From positions 1-42,398 of the forward strand of contig CAYPJU010000056.1 in NCBI GenBank assembly GCA_964411125.1: 42,398 bases of DNA, given 5' to 3'. The position numbers and the translations under genes were made by a program. Every line of letters begins with the position of its first letter. Positions within the stretch are counted from its first letter, which is position 1. Below the pieces are notes generated by a model. It saw only the letters and a list, made by a program, of their open reading frames with translations, made no database searches and was not told where the DNA came from. Source of the stretch: JBFIHF01 sp964411125 (GTDB lineage Bacteria > Myxococcota_A > Bradymonadia > Bradymonadales > Bradymonadaceae). Positions 22,490 through 30,075 of this stretch are shown here, one piece after another.

Positions 22490-24111
22490 TAATCCCACTC
22501 GAAGACGCTGATGACGTTGGTGAAGTCGTCGGTCCAGACGACATCGGCCGCTTCCGTCTCCCGCCACCGGTAGTCGTCCTTGATGGCGTGGAGGTCGTCG
22601 ACGTGCTCGACGACGACCGCGTATTTCGACGCGTCGATGTGCTTCTCACGCCGCTCGCTCTTCGGCGGGATGTGAAGCTGCGTCCTCGCGACCATCCCCG
22701 CGTTCTTCGCGATGCCGCCGACGACCCCCTCGATGTCGAGGTAACGGTTGGAGACGTGGAAGACGATCGCACCACCGGGCCGAACCTTCGAGCGATAGAG
22801 CTCGAGCGCCTCCGCGGTCAGGAGGTGAGTCGGCACCGCGTCGGAGTTGTAGGCGTCGAGGAAGATGATGTCCCACGAGTCGTCTTCGGCCGCCGCGATC
22901 AGGTTGCGCCCGTCTCCGATCGTGACCCTGCACTTCATCCCGCAGCGCTCCAGGTAGGTGAAGTGCTCGCGCGCGAGGTCCTCGACGAGCGGATCGATCT
23001 CGTAGATGTCGAAGAACATGCCCTTTTCGGCATACGCTGCCATCGCGCCGGCGCCGAGCCCCACCACGAGCACGTCGGTGTGGGGAATCCGTTCCAAAAT
23101 CTGCCCCACGGGACCCTCGGGGTGGTGGTAGGAGACCGGAATGCCCGCCTTTTCGGGGTCCAACGATTGCGCACCGTGCGTGGTGGTCCCGTGGCTGATC
23201 TTCCGGAACCGCCCCGCCTCCGTGTACTCGCGTTCGTAAATCTTGTAGGCCGCGAAGAAGCTACGGTCGTAGCTGATGATCCCGTCCGTCTGCAGGAAGA
23301 AGTGCGCGCCGGCGAGCACGACGAAACCGAGGCCGACGTTGCCGAGCTTCGGGCGCCACACCGACAGGGCGAATGGGATGGCCAGCAGCGCGAAGAGAAG
23401 CGCGAGGGATTCGGGGCGCTTCAGAGTCCACACGTCCATCGCCCAGAGGTAGTAGGCGCTCGGGAAGAGGAGGACGATCGGGATCGCCCATCGGTTGCCG
23501 CCGAACTCCGTCCCGACCCGCCATGCCGCCGGCGCGATGAGCGCGATCCCGGCCGCGAGCATCACGTGGTAGTCGAGCGCCCGGTCGAACGCCGTCGGAA
23601 AGACCAGCGCGTTGAGCAGGCCGCCGAGCGCCCCGCCGATCGACAGAATCAGGAAGAACTCGGTCAGGTGCGCGGGGTCGGGCCGCTGCCTCGCGAGCTC
23701 GCCGTGGAAGAACATCGCGAAGAGGAAGAACGTCCCCAGGTGGGCCACGATCATCCCCCACATCGGGAGCACCTTGAACGACGTCGCGACCAGCACCACC
23801 ATCGTCAGGATCGGCAACCCCAGCCGAAAGCCGTCGTGCAGCAACACTCGCCGCTTTGCGAAGACCAGGATGAAGGTCAGGAGGTAGAGGGCGAGCGGCA
23901 AGACCCACAGAAGTGGGACGGCCGCGATGTCGGTCGTCAGATAACCCGTCACCCCCAACATCAGGCTCGACGGGACGATGGCGTACGCGGTCCAGCGCAG
24001 ACGCTTGTCCCACGGGAGAGGCGGGACGTCTTCCCGCGGCTTCGCCCGAGTTTCGGTCGCCTCGCGTATCTGCCAGGCGCACGCTGCGGTCATGAAGATG
24101 AACGCCCCGTA
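22489..24111 (-). CDS. Membrane-fused spermidine-synthase-like protein (5' truncated)
   Basis: About 541 codons are visible; the frame runs open into the assembly gap, so the N-terminus is missing. The first half has about nine or more hydrophobic membrane segments. The C-terminal third (about from VLVVGLGAGAMAAYAEKG) is a Rossmann-type methyltransferase/aminopropyltransferase domain. Visible motifs are the nucleotide loop GLGAG, the acidic ribose-binding DIYEIDP, GDGR, and DIIFLDAYNSDAVPTHLLT in the region of the spermidine-synthase active site. Such fused proteins are common in Gram-negatives and their reaction is not settled; classic polyamine synthesis is unproven. An internal ATG (24093) is not taken as the start because the frame continues upstream. 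Confidence 0.85.
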   Translation of the reverse strand, partial: YGAFIFMTAACAWQIREATETRAKPREDVPPLPWDKRLRWTAYAIVPSSLMLGVTGYLTTDIAAVPLLWVLPLALYLLTFILVFAKRRVLLHDGFRLGLPILTMVVLVATSFKVLPMWGMIVAHLGTFFLFAMFFHGELARQRPDPAHLTEFFLILSIGGALGGLLNALVFPTAFDRALDYHVMLAAGIALIAPAAWRVGTEFGGNRWAIPIVLLFPSAYYLWAMDVWTLKRPESLALLFALLAIPFALSVWRPKLGNVGLGFVVLAGAHFFLQTDGIISYDRSFFAAYKIYEREYTEAGRFRKISHGTTTHGAQSLDPEKAGIPVSYHHPEGPVGQILERIPHTDVLVVGLGAGAMAAYAEKGMFFDIYEIDPLVEDLAREHFTYLERCGMKCRVTIGDGRNLIAAAEDDSWDIIFLDAYNSDAVPTHLLTAEALELYRSKVRPGGAIVFHVSNRYLDIEGVVGGIAKNAGMVARTQLHIPPKSERREKHIDASKYAVVVEHVDDLHAIKDDYRWRETEAADVVWTDDFTNVISVFEWD

Positions 24112-24211
24112 NNNNNNNNNNNNNNNNNNNNNNNNNNNNNNNNNNNNNNNNNNNNNNNNNNNNNNNNNNNNNNNNNNNNNNNNNNNNNNNNNNNNNNNNN
24201 NNNNNNNNNNN
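24112..24211. other. Assembly gap (100 N)
   Basis: There are exactly 100 undetermined bases, the conventional placeholder for a scaffold join of unknown length. It removes the 5' ends of both the spermidine-synthase-like gene (left, minus strand) and dusA (right, plus strand), which face away from each other, so a shared divergent promoter region and possibly other genes are missing. Confidence 0.98.
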
Positions 24212-25039
24212 TGCGAGCACCCGCTCGTCCTGCAGACGGGCGGCGACGACCCGAAGCTCCTCGCCGAGGCCGCCGAGCTCGCCGAACGTTGGGGCTACGA
24301 CGAGGTCAATCTGAACGTCGGCTGTCCGAGCCCGCGCGTGCAGAAAGGAAACTTCGGCGCGTGCCTGATGCAGGACCCGCCGCTCGTCGCCGAGGTCGTG
24401 CGCGCGATGCAGAGCGCCTGCAGCATCCCCGTGACGGTGAAGCACCGCATCGGGGTCGACGACCAGGAGGATTGGGAGGACCTCGCCCGCTTCGTCCGGA
24501 CGGTCGCGAAGACGGGGTGCGACCGATTCACGGTGCACGCGCGGAAAGCCTGGCTCGATGGGCTGAGCCCCGCGGAGAACCGCAATATCCCGCCGATCAA
24601 ATACGACGTGGTGTATCGGCTGAAGCGCGAGTTCCCCGACCTCGTGATCGAGATCAACGGTCACATCAAGACGATCGACGAGATGAAGGACCATCTGCAG
24701 CACGTCGACGCCGTCATGATTGGACGCGCGGCCTACGACGACCCGATGCTCTTCGCGCACGTCGACCAGGAGATCTACCACGGGAAGCGCGAGCCGCTCG
24801 ACCGCGACGCCGTCGTCGAGGGGATGGTCCCGTACGTGATGGAGCAGATGGACGCTGGCACGCGCCTGCCGCACATCACGCGGCACATGCTGAACCTGTA
24901 CGCGGGCCAGCCCGGAGGGCGGCTGTGGCGCCGCCATCTCTCCGAGAACGCCGTGAAGAAGGGGGCGGACTTCCGCGTGCTCGAGCAGGCGCTCGACATC
25001 GTGCGCGAGACGCGTGAATCGGTCCGTCGTTCGGCCTGA
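24212..25039 (+). CDS. dusA: tRNA-dihydrouridine synthase DusA (5' truncated)
   Basis: There are 275 codons of a protein normally near 330 aa; roughly the first 55-60 residues lie in the gap. The motifs are specific to the DusA subgroup: NLNVGCPSPRVQKGNFGACLM (catalytic Cys in GACLM), VKHRIGVDD (FMN-binding Lys), FTVHARKAWLDGLSPAENR, then NIPPIKYD, INGHI and MIGRAAYDDP. The C-terminal helical tRNA-binding domain carries ITRHMLNLYAGQPGGRLWRRHLSE. The enzyme reduces uridines in the D-loop of tRNA using FMN and NADPH. It is followed 41 bases later by a DUF5522 gene. Confidence 0.93.
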   Translation, partial: CEHPLVLQTGGDDPKLLAEAAELAERWGYDEVNLNVGCPSPRVQKGNFGACLMQDPPLVAEVVRAMQSACSIPVTVKHRIGVDDQEDWEDLARFVRTVAKTGCDRFTVHARKAWLDGLSPAENRNIPPIKYDVVYRLKREFPDLVIEINGHIKTIDEMKDHLQHVDAVMIGRAAYDDPMLFAHVDQEIYHGKREPLDRDAVVEGMVPYVMEQMDAGTRLPHITRHMLNLYAGQPGGRLWRRHLSENAVKKGADFRVLEQALDIVRETRESVRRSA

Positions 25040-25080
25040 GTCTCCTCGCTTGTGCAGCGCTCCCACGCTACATTTCTGCC

Positions 25081-25326
25081 GTGAGTAGACCATCTGCAAA
25101 AGCGCTCGAGATTCATCGTCGCGCCTGCCGAGCGGGCGAAGCGGGCTACATGGATCCCGACAGCGGCTTGTTCGTCATGACGTCGGATTACCTTCGCGAG
25201 CAGGGCTCCTGCTGCGGGAGCGGCTGCCGCCATTGCCCGTACGGGGACGCCGAGCGCAAGCGCGCGCGACGCCCCGACGTGCCGGCATGGCCGTACCCCG
25301 CCGACGGCGGAAGCGATGGAGAATAG
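25081..25326 (+). CDS. DUF5522 family small Cys-rich protein
   Basis: The protein is 81 aa with a GTG start. The core DPDSGLFVMTSDYLREQGSCC followed by GSGCRHCPYG matches the DUF5522 family, with a conserved Cys-Cys-x3-Cys-x2-Cys cluster that could bind a metal or iron-sulfur centre. The protein has a basic and Pro-rich C-terminal tail. The function is unknown. Its 3' end overlaps the PolX gene by 11 bases, so the two are probably co-transcribed. Confidence 0.85.
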   Translation: MSRPSAKALEIHRRACRAGEAGYMDPDSGLFVMTSDYLREQGSCCGSGCRHCPYGDAERKRARRPDVPAWPYPADGGSDGE

Positions 25327-27040
25327 AGACTACGCGAAGGTCTTGAACGAGATCGCGATGCTTCAACGCATCGCGGGCGACAACCATTTCAAAGTCCGCG
25401 CGTTCGAACGCGCCGCAAAGCTCGTCGAGGACCTCGCACGGCCGCTCGACGAGCTGCTCGACGAACACAGCGCCGAGGAGTTGCAGGGCATCGGCGAGTC
25501 GATCGAGACCGAGCTTCAGGCGCTGCGGACGACCGGTGAGAGCCCGCGGCACCAGGAACTCCTGTCGCGCCTGGGGGCCGGAGTCTTCGACCTGCTCGAG
25601 GTGAAGGGCCTCGGGATGCGGCGCCTGCAGGTGCTCTTCCAGGAGCTCGGCATCACGTCGGTGCCGGCGCTCAAGCAGGCGGCCGAAGACGGCAAGCTCC
25701 GGGAGCTTCCGTCGTTCGGGAAGGCGATCGAGACGCAACTGCTGAGCGAGATCGAGCACTTCGAGCGGACGCGCGGAAAGCGCTGGCCGTTGCCCGAAGC
25801 GAAGGGGCTCGCGGACTCGATCCGGCTGCAGATGCTGGACCTCCCGGAGGTCGACCGGTGCGAAGTCGCCGGCTCCATCCGGCGTGGCCGCGAGACGATC
25901 GGCGACGTCGACCTGCTGGTGACGACCCAGAACCCGCACGCCGTGGCGGCCTGGTTCAAGGCGATGCCCGAGGTCACGGAGGTCATCGCCGATGGCGTGG
26001 GCCGCGCTTCGGTGCGCGTCACGGGCGGCGTGCAGGTCGACATGCGCGTTCTCGAACCCGAGGTCTTCGGCGCCGGGCTCCACTACTTCACCGGCAGCAA
26101 GGAGCATCACATCCAGATGCGCCTGCGCTCCAAGAAGCTCGGGCTCAAGATCAGCGAGCGAGGGGTCTACCGCTCCGACGACCCCGATGAGGTTCCCGTG
26201 GGGCCGATGGAGACCGAGGAGCAGGTCTTCGCCGCGGTGGGGCTTCCCTACATCCCCCCCGAGATTCGGATGGGGACCGACGAGATCGAGCTCGCCGAGC
26301 TCGATTCGCTGCCGCGCCTCGTCGACCTGAACGACCTGCGGGGGGACGTGCACGTGCGCTCCGACCTCTCCGGTGGCAGCGACACTCTCGAGTCCCTGGC
26401 GGCCGCGGCGGCAGCGCGCGGGTACGAGTGGCTGGTCGTCGCGCAGCGGTCGGCCGGCGCCGACCCGGCGCGTGGGCTCGATGACGCAGGCTTGCGCGAG
26501 TGGCTCGAAGAAGCCCCGGAAGAGGTTGGTGGGGTGCGGCTCCTTCGCGGCGTCGAGACCACCGTCCTCCCCGACGGACTCCTCGACGTCGACCATCGAA
26601 TCCTCGCCCGCGCCGACTGGGTCGTCGCGGTCTACGACCATGACCTGGGCGGGGACGCCGACTCGATTACCCAGGCGATCGTCTGGGCGATCGAGACCGG
26701 GGTCGTCTCGTGTCTCGGCACCCCGACAGGGCGCCATCTCGGGGTGCACGAGGGGATCCCTCTCTACTTCGACGAGGTCGTCGAGGCGTGCCTCGATTTC
26801 GGGGTGGCGCTCGAGATCAACGGACATCCTTCCCGACTCGACCTCAACGGGCAGCTCGCCGCCCGCGTCCGAGAGCGTGGAGCGATGCTCGCGCTCGGCT
26901 CGGCCGCGGGGAGTGCGGCGGCCTTCGACAACATCGAGTACGCGGTCCAGCAGGCGAAGCGCGGTTGGCTCGAGCCTCGCGACGTCTTGAATTCGCTGCC
27001 CGCCGATGCGCTGCTCGAACGGGTACGGCGCCTGGTCTGA
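25316..27040 (+). CDS. polX: Family X DNA polymerase with degenerate PHP domain
   Basis: The protein is 574 aa, the usual PolX length. The N-terminal 8-kDa-like and thumb regions include a helix-hairpin-helix (KGLGMRRLQ, 97-105). The palm is intact: AGSIRRGRETIGDVDLLV with Asp197 and Asp199, the third carboxylate Asp242 in VQVDMRV, and TGSKEHHIQMR. The C-terminal PHP domain (about 340-574), normally a Mn-dependent 3'-5' exonuclease, has lost most metal ligands. GDLHxH has become GDVHVRS (Arg348), DHS has become QRS, AHPTGR has become GTPTGR, and SDAH has become SAAG, while EINGHPSRLDL is kept. The gap-filling polymerase is probably active and the exonuclease probably inactive. It converges on the amidase gene with 3 bases between. 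Confidence 0.92.
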   Translation: MENRDYAKVLNEIAMLQRIAGDNHFKVRAFERAAKLVEDLARPLDELLDEHSAEELQGIGESIETELQALRTTGESPRHQELLSRLGAGVFDLLEVKGLGMRRLQVLFQELGITSVPALKQAAEDGKLRELPSFGKAIETQLLSEIEHFERTRGKRWPLPEAKGLADSIRLQMLDLPEVDRCEVAGSIRRGRETIGDVDLLVTTQNPHAVAAWFKAMPEVTEVIADGVGRASVRVTGGVQVDMRVLEPEVFGAGLHYFTGSKEHHIQMRLRSKKLGLKISERGVYRSDDPDEVPVGPMETEEQVFAAVGLPYIPPEIRMGTDEIELAELDSLPRLVDLNDLRGDVHVRSDLSGGSDTLESLAAAAAARGYEWLVVAQRSAGADPARGLDDAGLREWLEEAPEEVGGVRLLRGVETTVLPDGLLDVDHRILARADWVVAVYDHDLGGDADSITQAIVWAIETGVVSCLGTPTGRHLGVHEGIPLYFDEVVEACLDFGVALEINGHPSRLDLNGQLAARVRERGAMLALGSAAGSAAAFDNIEYAVQQAKRGWLEPRDVLNSLPADALLERVRRLV

Positions 27041-27043
27041 AGG

Positions 27044-27574
27044 TCAGATCGCGCCGACACGCGCCAACATCGACCGCAGGTCGTGGAGCTCGCCCGGTGC
27101 GGCGCCCTCGTCCGACATCTCGACGAAGTCCCACAGATTGCTTCGCTCCGACGGAGCCGGCCAGGGCGGCGGGGGCGCGAGCCACTCCCCGTCCGGGCCG
27201 CGCATGTGCGATCGGTCGGTCATGAACGCCGCCAGCATCTCCGCTGCGCTCACGACGCGGAACGTCGGCTCCAGCTCCGGCGGGATCGCCCCGGCGAACG
27301 GAAACGACTCGACCAGCCATTCCCGCGCCGGGCACCCGAACGGAAGCGTGGTGTCGAAATCGAAGATGCGTGGGGTCGACCCGAGGTCCGCGGCGACGAC
27401 GTGGTAGTCCCAGACCAGCGGCGAGCCGAGCTTCTGGTTCCAGAGTGCGACGCGGCGCTCCGGCGAGGAGACGAAGATCGCGTGGGGCGCCGTCAGATTC
27501 TCCTCCGAGGCCGAACGGAGGAACTGCCAGACGTTCTCTTCGCAGTAGTACGGCTGGTAGAGGCGCTCGCTCAC
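27044..27574 (-). CDS. Protein N-terminal glutamine amidohydrolase (NTAQ1 family)
   Basis: The protein is 176 aa from a GTG at 27574 that overlaps the stop of the upstream gene by 4 bases (GTGA). An ATG 7 codons upstream is less likely. The family hallmarks are all present in order: YQPYYCEENVW (Cys11), PLVWDYHVV (His58), IFDFDTTLPF (Asp72/Asp74), and the C-terminal FMTDRSHMRGPDGEWLAPPPPWP. In eukaryotes this enzyme deamidates N-terminal Gln to Glu, a step in the Arg/N-degron pathway. The Cys-His-Asp triad looks intact. The family is best known in eukaryotes, and a role for it in bacterial protein turnover is not established. It is translationally coupled to a protein of unknown function. Confidence 0.93.
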   Translation of the reverse strand: MSERLYQPYYCEENVWQFLRSASEENLTAPHAIFVSSPERRVALWNQKLGSPLVWDYHVVAADLGSTPRIFDFDTTLPFGCPAREWLVESFPFAGAIPPELEPTFRVVSAAEMLAAFMTDRSHMRGPDGEWLAPPPPWPAPSERSNLWDFVEMSDEGAAPGELHDLRSMLARVGAI

Positions 27575-28566
27575 CGAATCACGACCTCTTCCCACCAGTA
27601 GTTGCTGCCGCGTCGCATCGTGACGGCAAAGGCGTGGGGGTCGTCCGTCGGCTGGATGTCGAGCACGTGGCCCTGACCCAGCGGGCTATGGTAATCGATC
27701 CGCTCCAGCGGTACGTAAGAGTGCGCCCAGGGCGTGATCGCGGAGACGTTCTCGTAGCGGGAGGGGCGCCTGTCGTCGAGACGCACCGCGCCGATCCCTT
27801 TCATGTCGTGAGCGATGAGGAGCAGGTCTTCGACCATCGCCAGACGCACCGGAATCTCCATCTGCTCGGCGTGGCTCGCGTGCTGATAGAAGGTGGCGAT
27901 CTCGTCCATCGTGTCGAAGTCGAAGATGCCGACCTTCCAGGCGCGGCCCGCTTCGTTGCGCGACTTCGTGAGGATCGCGACGTACGAACGCCCGACCGCC
28001 GCATCGACCGGGAGGTCGTCGAGCCCGCTCGGGATGCTGACGTGGTCGACGAACTTCGCCGCGCGAGGTTCCGTGGTGTCGTATATGAGCGCGAGCTTCG
28101 GCGTGAACGCGCCATCGAGCGCGATCAGGCGGTCGAAGCTGTGAAGCAGCCCGTAGATCGGCCGCTGCGTGTCACCGACCATCGCAGGCGGCGGGAGGGC
28201 GTTCCATCCGAGTCCCGGGCTCTGCACGTCGACCCATCCCAGGCGCGACGAGTCCTGCCAGGAGCTGCTGCCGCCGATGAACAACAGGTTCTGATGGAAG
28301 GTGAGGGCGCCGATTCCCGTCACGTCGTCGGGGAGCACGGGCTTTCGCGGCTCCGCCTGTGGATCGGGGGGGAGAAGCACGACTTCGCTACCGACTGCCG
28401 CTGCGGTCCAGCCGTCGTCGCTGATCGCCATCGCCATGCGTTTGCTGCGTTCGTCGGGGAGCGACACGGGGATCGGGCGCACGGGGCTCACGCCGACTGC
28501 GTCGCGCCGGCAGAGCCACGGTTCGTTCCGAATTGGGAGAGAGGTCCACTTCGCCATTGGACGCAT
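27571..28566 (-). CDS. Hypothetical protein, possible beta-propeller
   Basis: The protein is 331 aa with no signal peptide or membrane segment. The sequence alternates short beta-strand-like repeats with loops (MAMAISDDGWTAAAVGSEVVLL, IGALTFHQNLLFIGG, SYVAILTKS, VGIFDFDTMDEIATF, MVEDLLLIAHDMKGIGAVRLDD), suggesting a degenerate WD40 or NHL-like propeller. I do not recognise a family. The stop overlaps the GTG start of the NTAQ1-type amidase, so the two are likely made together and may interact. The start at 28566 (MRPMAKW) has an alternative at Met4. Confidence 0.7.
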   Translation of the reverse strand: MRPMAKWTSLPIRNEPWLCRRDAVGVSPVRPIPVSLPDERSKRMAMAISDDGWTAAAVGSEVVLLPPDPQAEPRKPVLPDDVTGIGALTFHQNLLFIGGSSSWQDSSRLGWVDVQSPGLGWNALPPPAMVGDTQRPIYGLLHSFDRLIALDGAFTPKLALIYDTTEPRAAKFVDHVSIPSGLDDLPVDAAVGRSYVAILTKSRNEAGRAWKVGIFDFDTMDEIATFYQHASHAEQMEIPVRLAMVEDLLLIAHDMKGIGAVRLDDRRPSRYENVSAITPWAHSYVPLERIDYHSPLGQGHVLDIQPTDDPHAFAVTMRRGSNYWWEEVVIR

Positions 28567-28679
28567 GATTACACGAGGTCGCTCGGAGCGGTAGATCCCC
28601 GGCCGAACGGTGCCCGAAATTCAGTGTCCGACGCAGCGGCAAAAGTTGTTACGGTGGCGCGTCCGCACACGGGAGTCCC

Positions 28680-29663
28680 ATGAACCGCCTCGCTACGCTC
28701 ATCGTCTGCACCACGCTCCTCGCCGCCTGCGGTGGGAAGAAGCCGGCGCCCGAATCGACGGGTCCGCCCGCCGAGACGCAGACCGCCGACCCGCTCGAGA
28801 CGGCGTGCCGCGCCGGCACCGTCAAGAGTTGCCTCGCCGCCGCGGCGACCGCGGAGAGCAGGGGGGATGTGCAGAATGCCGCAGAACTCTACGGCACCGC
28901 GTGCGACCTCGAGGACCCCAACGGCTGTGTCCTCGCAGCGCAGGTGATCATCGACGAAGACCTCGCCCTCGCGAGGGAGTACTTCGAGCGCGGGTGTGCG
29001 CTCGGCGATGCTACGGCGTGCTACGGTGTCGGGATGTCCTGGAGCTCCCTGTTTCCGGAAGCCGATGTCGATCGAGCGCGCGGGGGGCTCGAGAAGTCTT
29101 GCGGGATGGGTTTCATGGCCGCCTGCAACGAGCTCGCCGGCTACTACCAGCGAGGGGAGGGGGTCGAGGTCGATCTGGAGCGGGAGGAGGCGCTTCGGAC
29201 GCAGGCGTGCGAGGGCGGGGACGGTGAGGCGTGCATCACGCTGTCGGCCCGTGCCCGTGAGACCGACCCGAACCGGGCGAACGAGCTTCTGGAGAGGGCG
29301 TGCGAGAGCGACGGGCGGGGCTGTACCCTCCGAGGTCTCGTGGACCTCAAGGTTCAGGATGCCGAGTCCGCCCGCGGCTGGTTCGAGAAGGGGTGCACCG
29401 CGGAGTTCGCCGATCCGGACTCGTGCGCCTGGTACGGCTGGCACGTCTGGTCGGGCTTCGGCGGGGAAGCGTCGAAGGAGCGCGGCGTCGCCCTGTTGGA
29501 CGCGAGCTGCGAGGCGTCTTCCGCCGTGGGCTGCACGTTTCGCGGGGTCGTGGAGGCCCGTGCCGGCGGTGAACCCGGCCCGTGGGTCGACCGTGCTTGC
29601 GCCATCGACGAAGTGCGTTGTGATTCGTTGCGGGGCCAGTTCGAGAGCCTCGCGAGCGAGTGA
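28680..29663 (+). CDS. Cys-rich Sel1-like repeat lipoprotein
   Basis: The protein is 327 aa with a lipoprotein signal (MNRLATLIVCTTLLAACGG, Cys17). The body has repeated helical units in which two Cys are spaced 7-8 residues apart (ACRAGTVKSC, ACDLEDPNGC, GCALGDATAC, SCGMGFMAAC, ACEGGDGEAC, GCTAEFADPDSC, SCEASSAVGC, ACAIDEVRC). This is the pattern of disulfide-stapled Sel1/TPR-like repeats found in Helicobacter cysteine-rich proteins and in many Myxococcota lipoproteins. It is likely an envelope scaffold binding other proteins or peptides. It ends one base from the stop of the convergent HAD-like gene. Confidence 0.9.
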   Translation: MNRLATLIVCTTLLAACGGKKPAPESTGPPAETQTADPLETACRAGTVKSCLAAAATAESRGDVQNAAELYGTACDLEDPNGCVLAAQVIIDEDLALAREYFERGCALGDATACYGVGMSWSSLFPEADVDRARGGLEKSCGMGFMAACNELAGYYQRGEGVEVDLEREEALRTQACEGGDGEACITLSARARETDPNRANELLERACESDGRGCTLRGLVDLKVQDAESARGWFEKGCTAEFADPDSCAWYGWHVWSGFGGEASKERGVALLDASCEASSAVGCTFRGVVEARAGGEPGPWVDRACAIDEVRCDSLRGQFESLASE

Positions 29664-29664
29664 G

Positions 29665-30075
29665 TCAACCGCGGCGCCACCACGGCTGGAAGCGCTTCAT
29701 CTCGAGCGGGTCCGGGAAGTGACCCTCGAACCCCATCGCGCGGTCGTCGATGATCAGGAAGACGTCGGGCTTGTCCGTCTCGAACTTCAATCGCTTCAGG
29801 TAACGCTCGTCGAGCCCGTGTTCGCGCAGCCACTGGCGCATGGCGTTGATGCCGCCCGTGCGTGGATCACCGCGCCGCGACCAGATGTGCACCACGAAGT
29901 GTCCCGATTGCAGCACCGAGGTGAGCCACTGGATCGCGTCGCGCCCGGTGTCTGCATCGACGACCGGAGGATCGGGGATGACCGACGGGCCCTGCCAACC
30001 GCTCGAATAGCTGTGGAGCACGCCGTCGAAGTCGACCCAGATGTGCTTCTCTTCGTCGTGACGCTTCTTAGCCAT
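29665..30075 (-). CDS. HAD-like small phosphatase/hydrolase
   Basis: The protein is 136 aa. It opens with the HAD motif I IWVDFDGVLHSY (Asp15, Asp17) and has a late IIDDRAMGF that fits motif IV (the acidic pair binding Mg). A HIWSRR segment (about 69) sits where the motif II Ser/Thr is expected. No membrane segment is seen. Its start overlaps the stop of the degenerate aldehyde dehydrogenase gene by 8 bases, making it the third gene of that operon. The substrate is unknown. Confidence 0.8.
   Translation of the reverse strand: MAKKRHDEEKHIWVDFDGVLHSYSSGWQGPSVIPDPPVVDADTGRDAIQWLTSVLQSGHFVVHIWSRRGDPRTGGINAMRQWLREHGLDERYLKRLKFETDKPDVFLIIDDRAMGFEGHFPDPLEMKRFQPWWRRG

Noticed and set aside
22360..25099. 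Long frames (885 codons plus strand, 612 codons minus strand) running across the N gap
   Set aside because: They depend on undetermined bases and on antisense frames of the spermidine-synthase-like and dusA genes.
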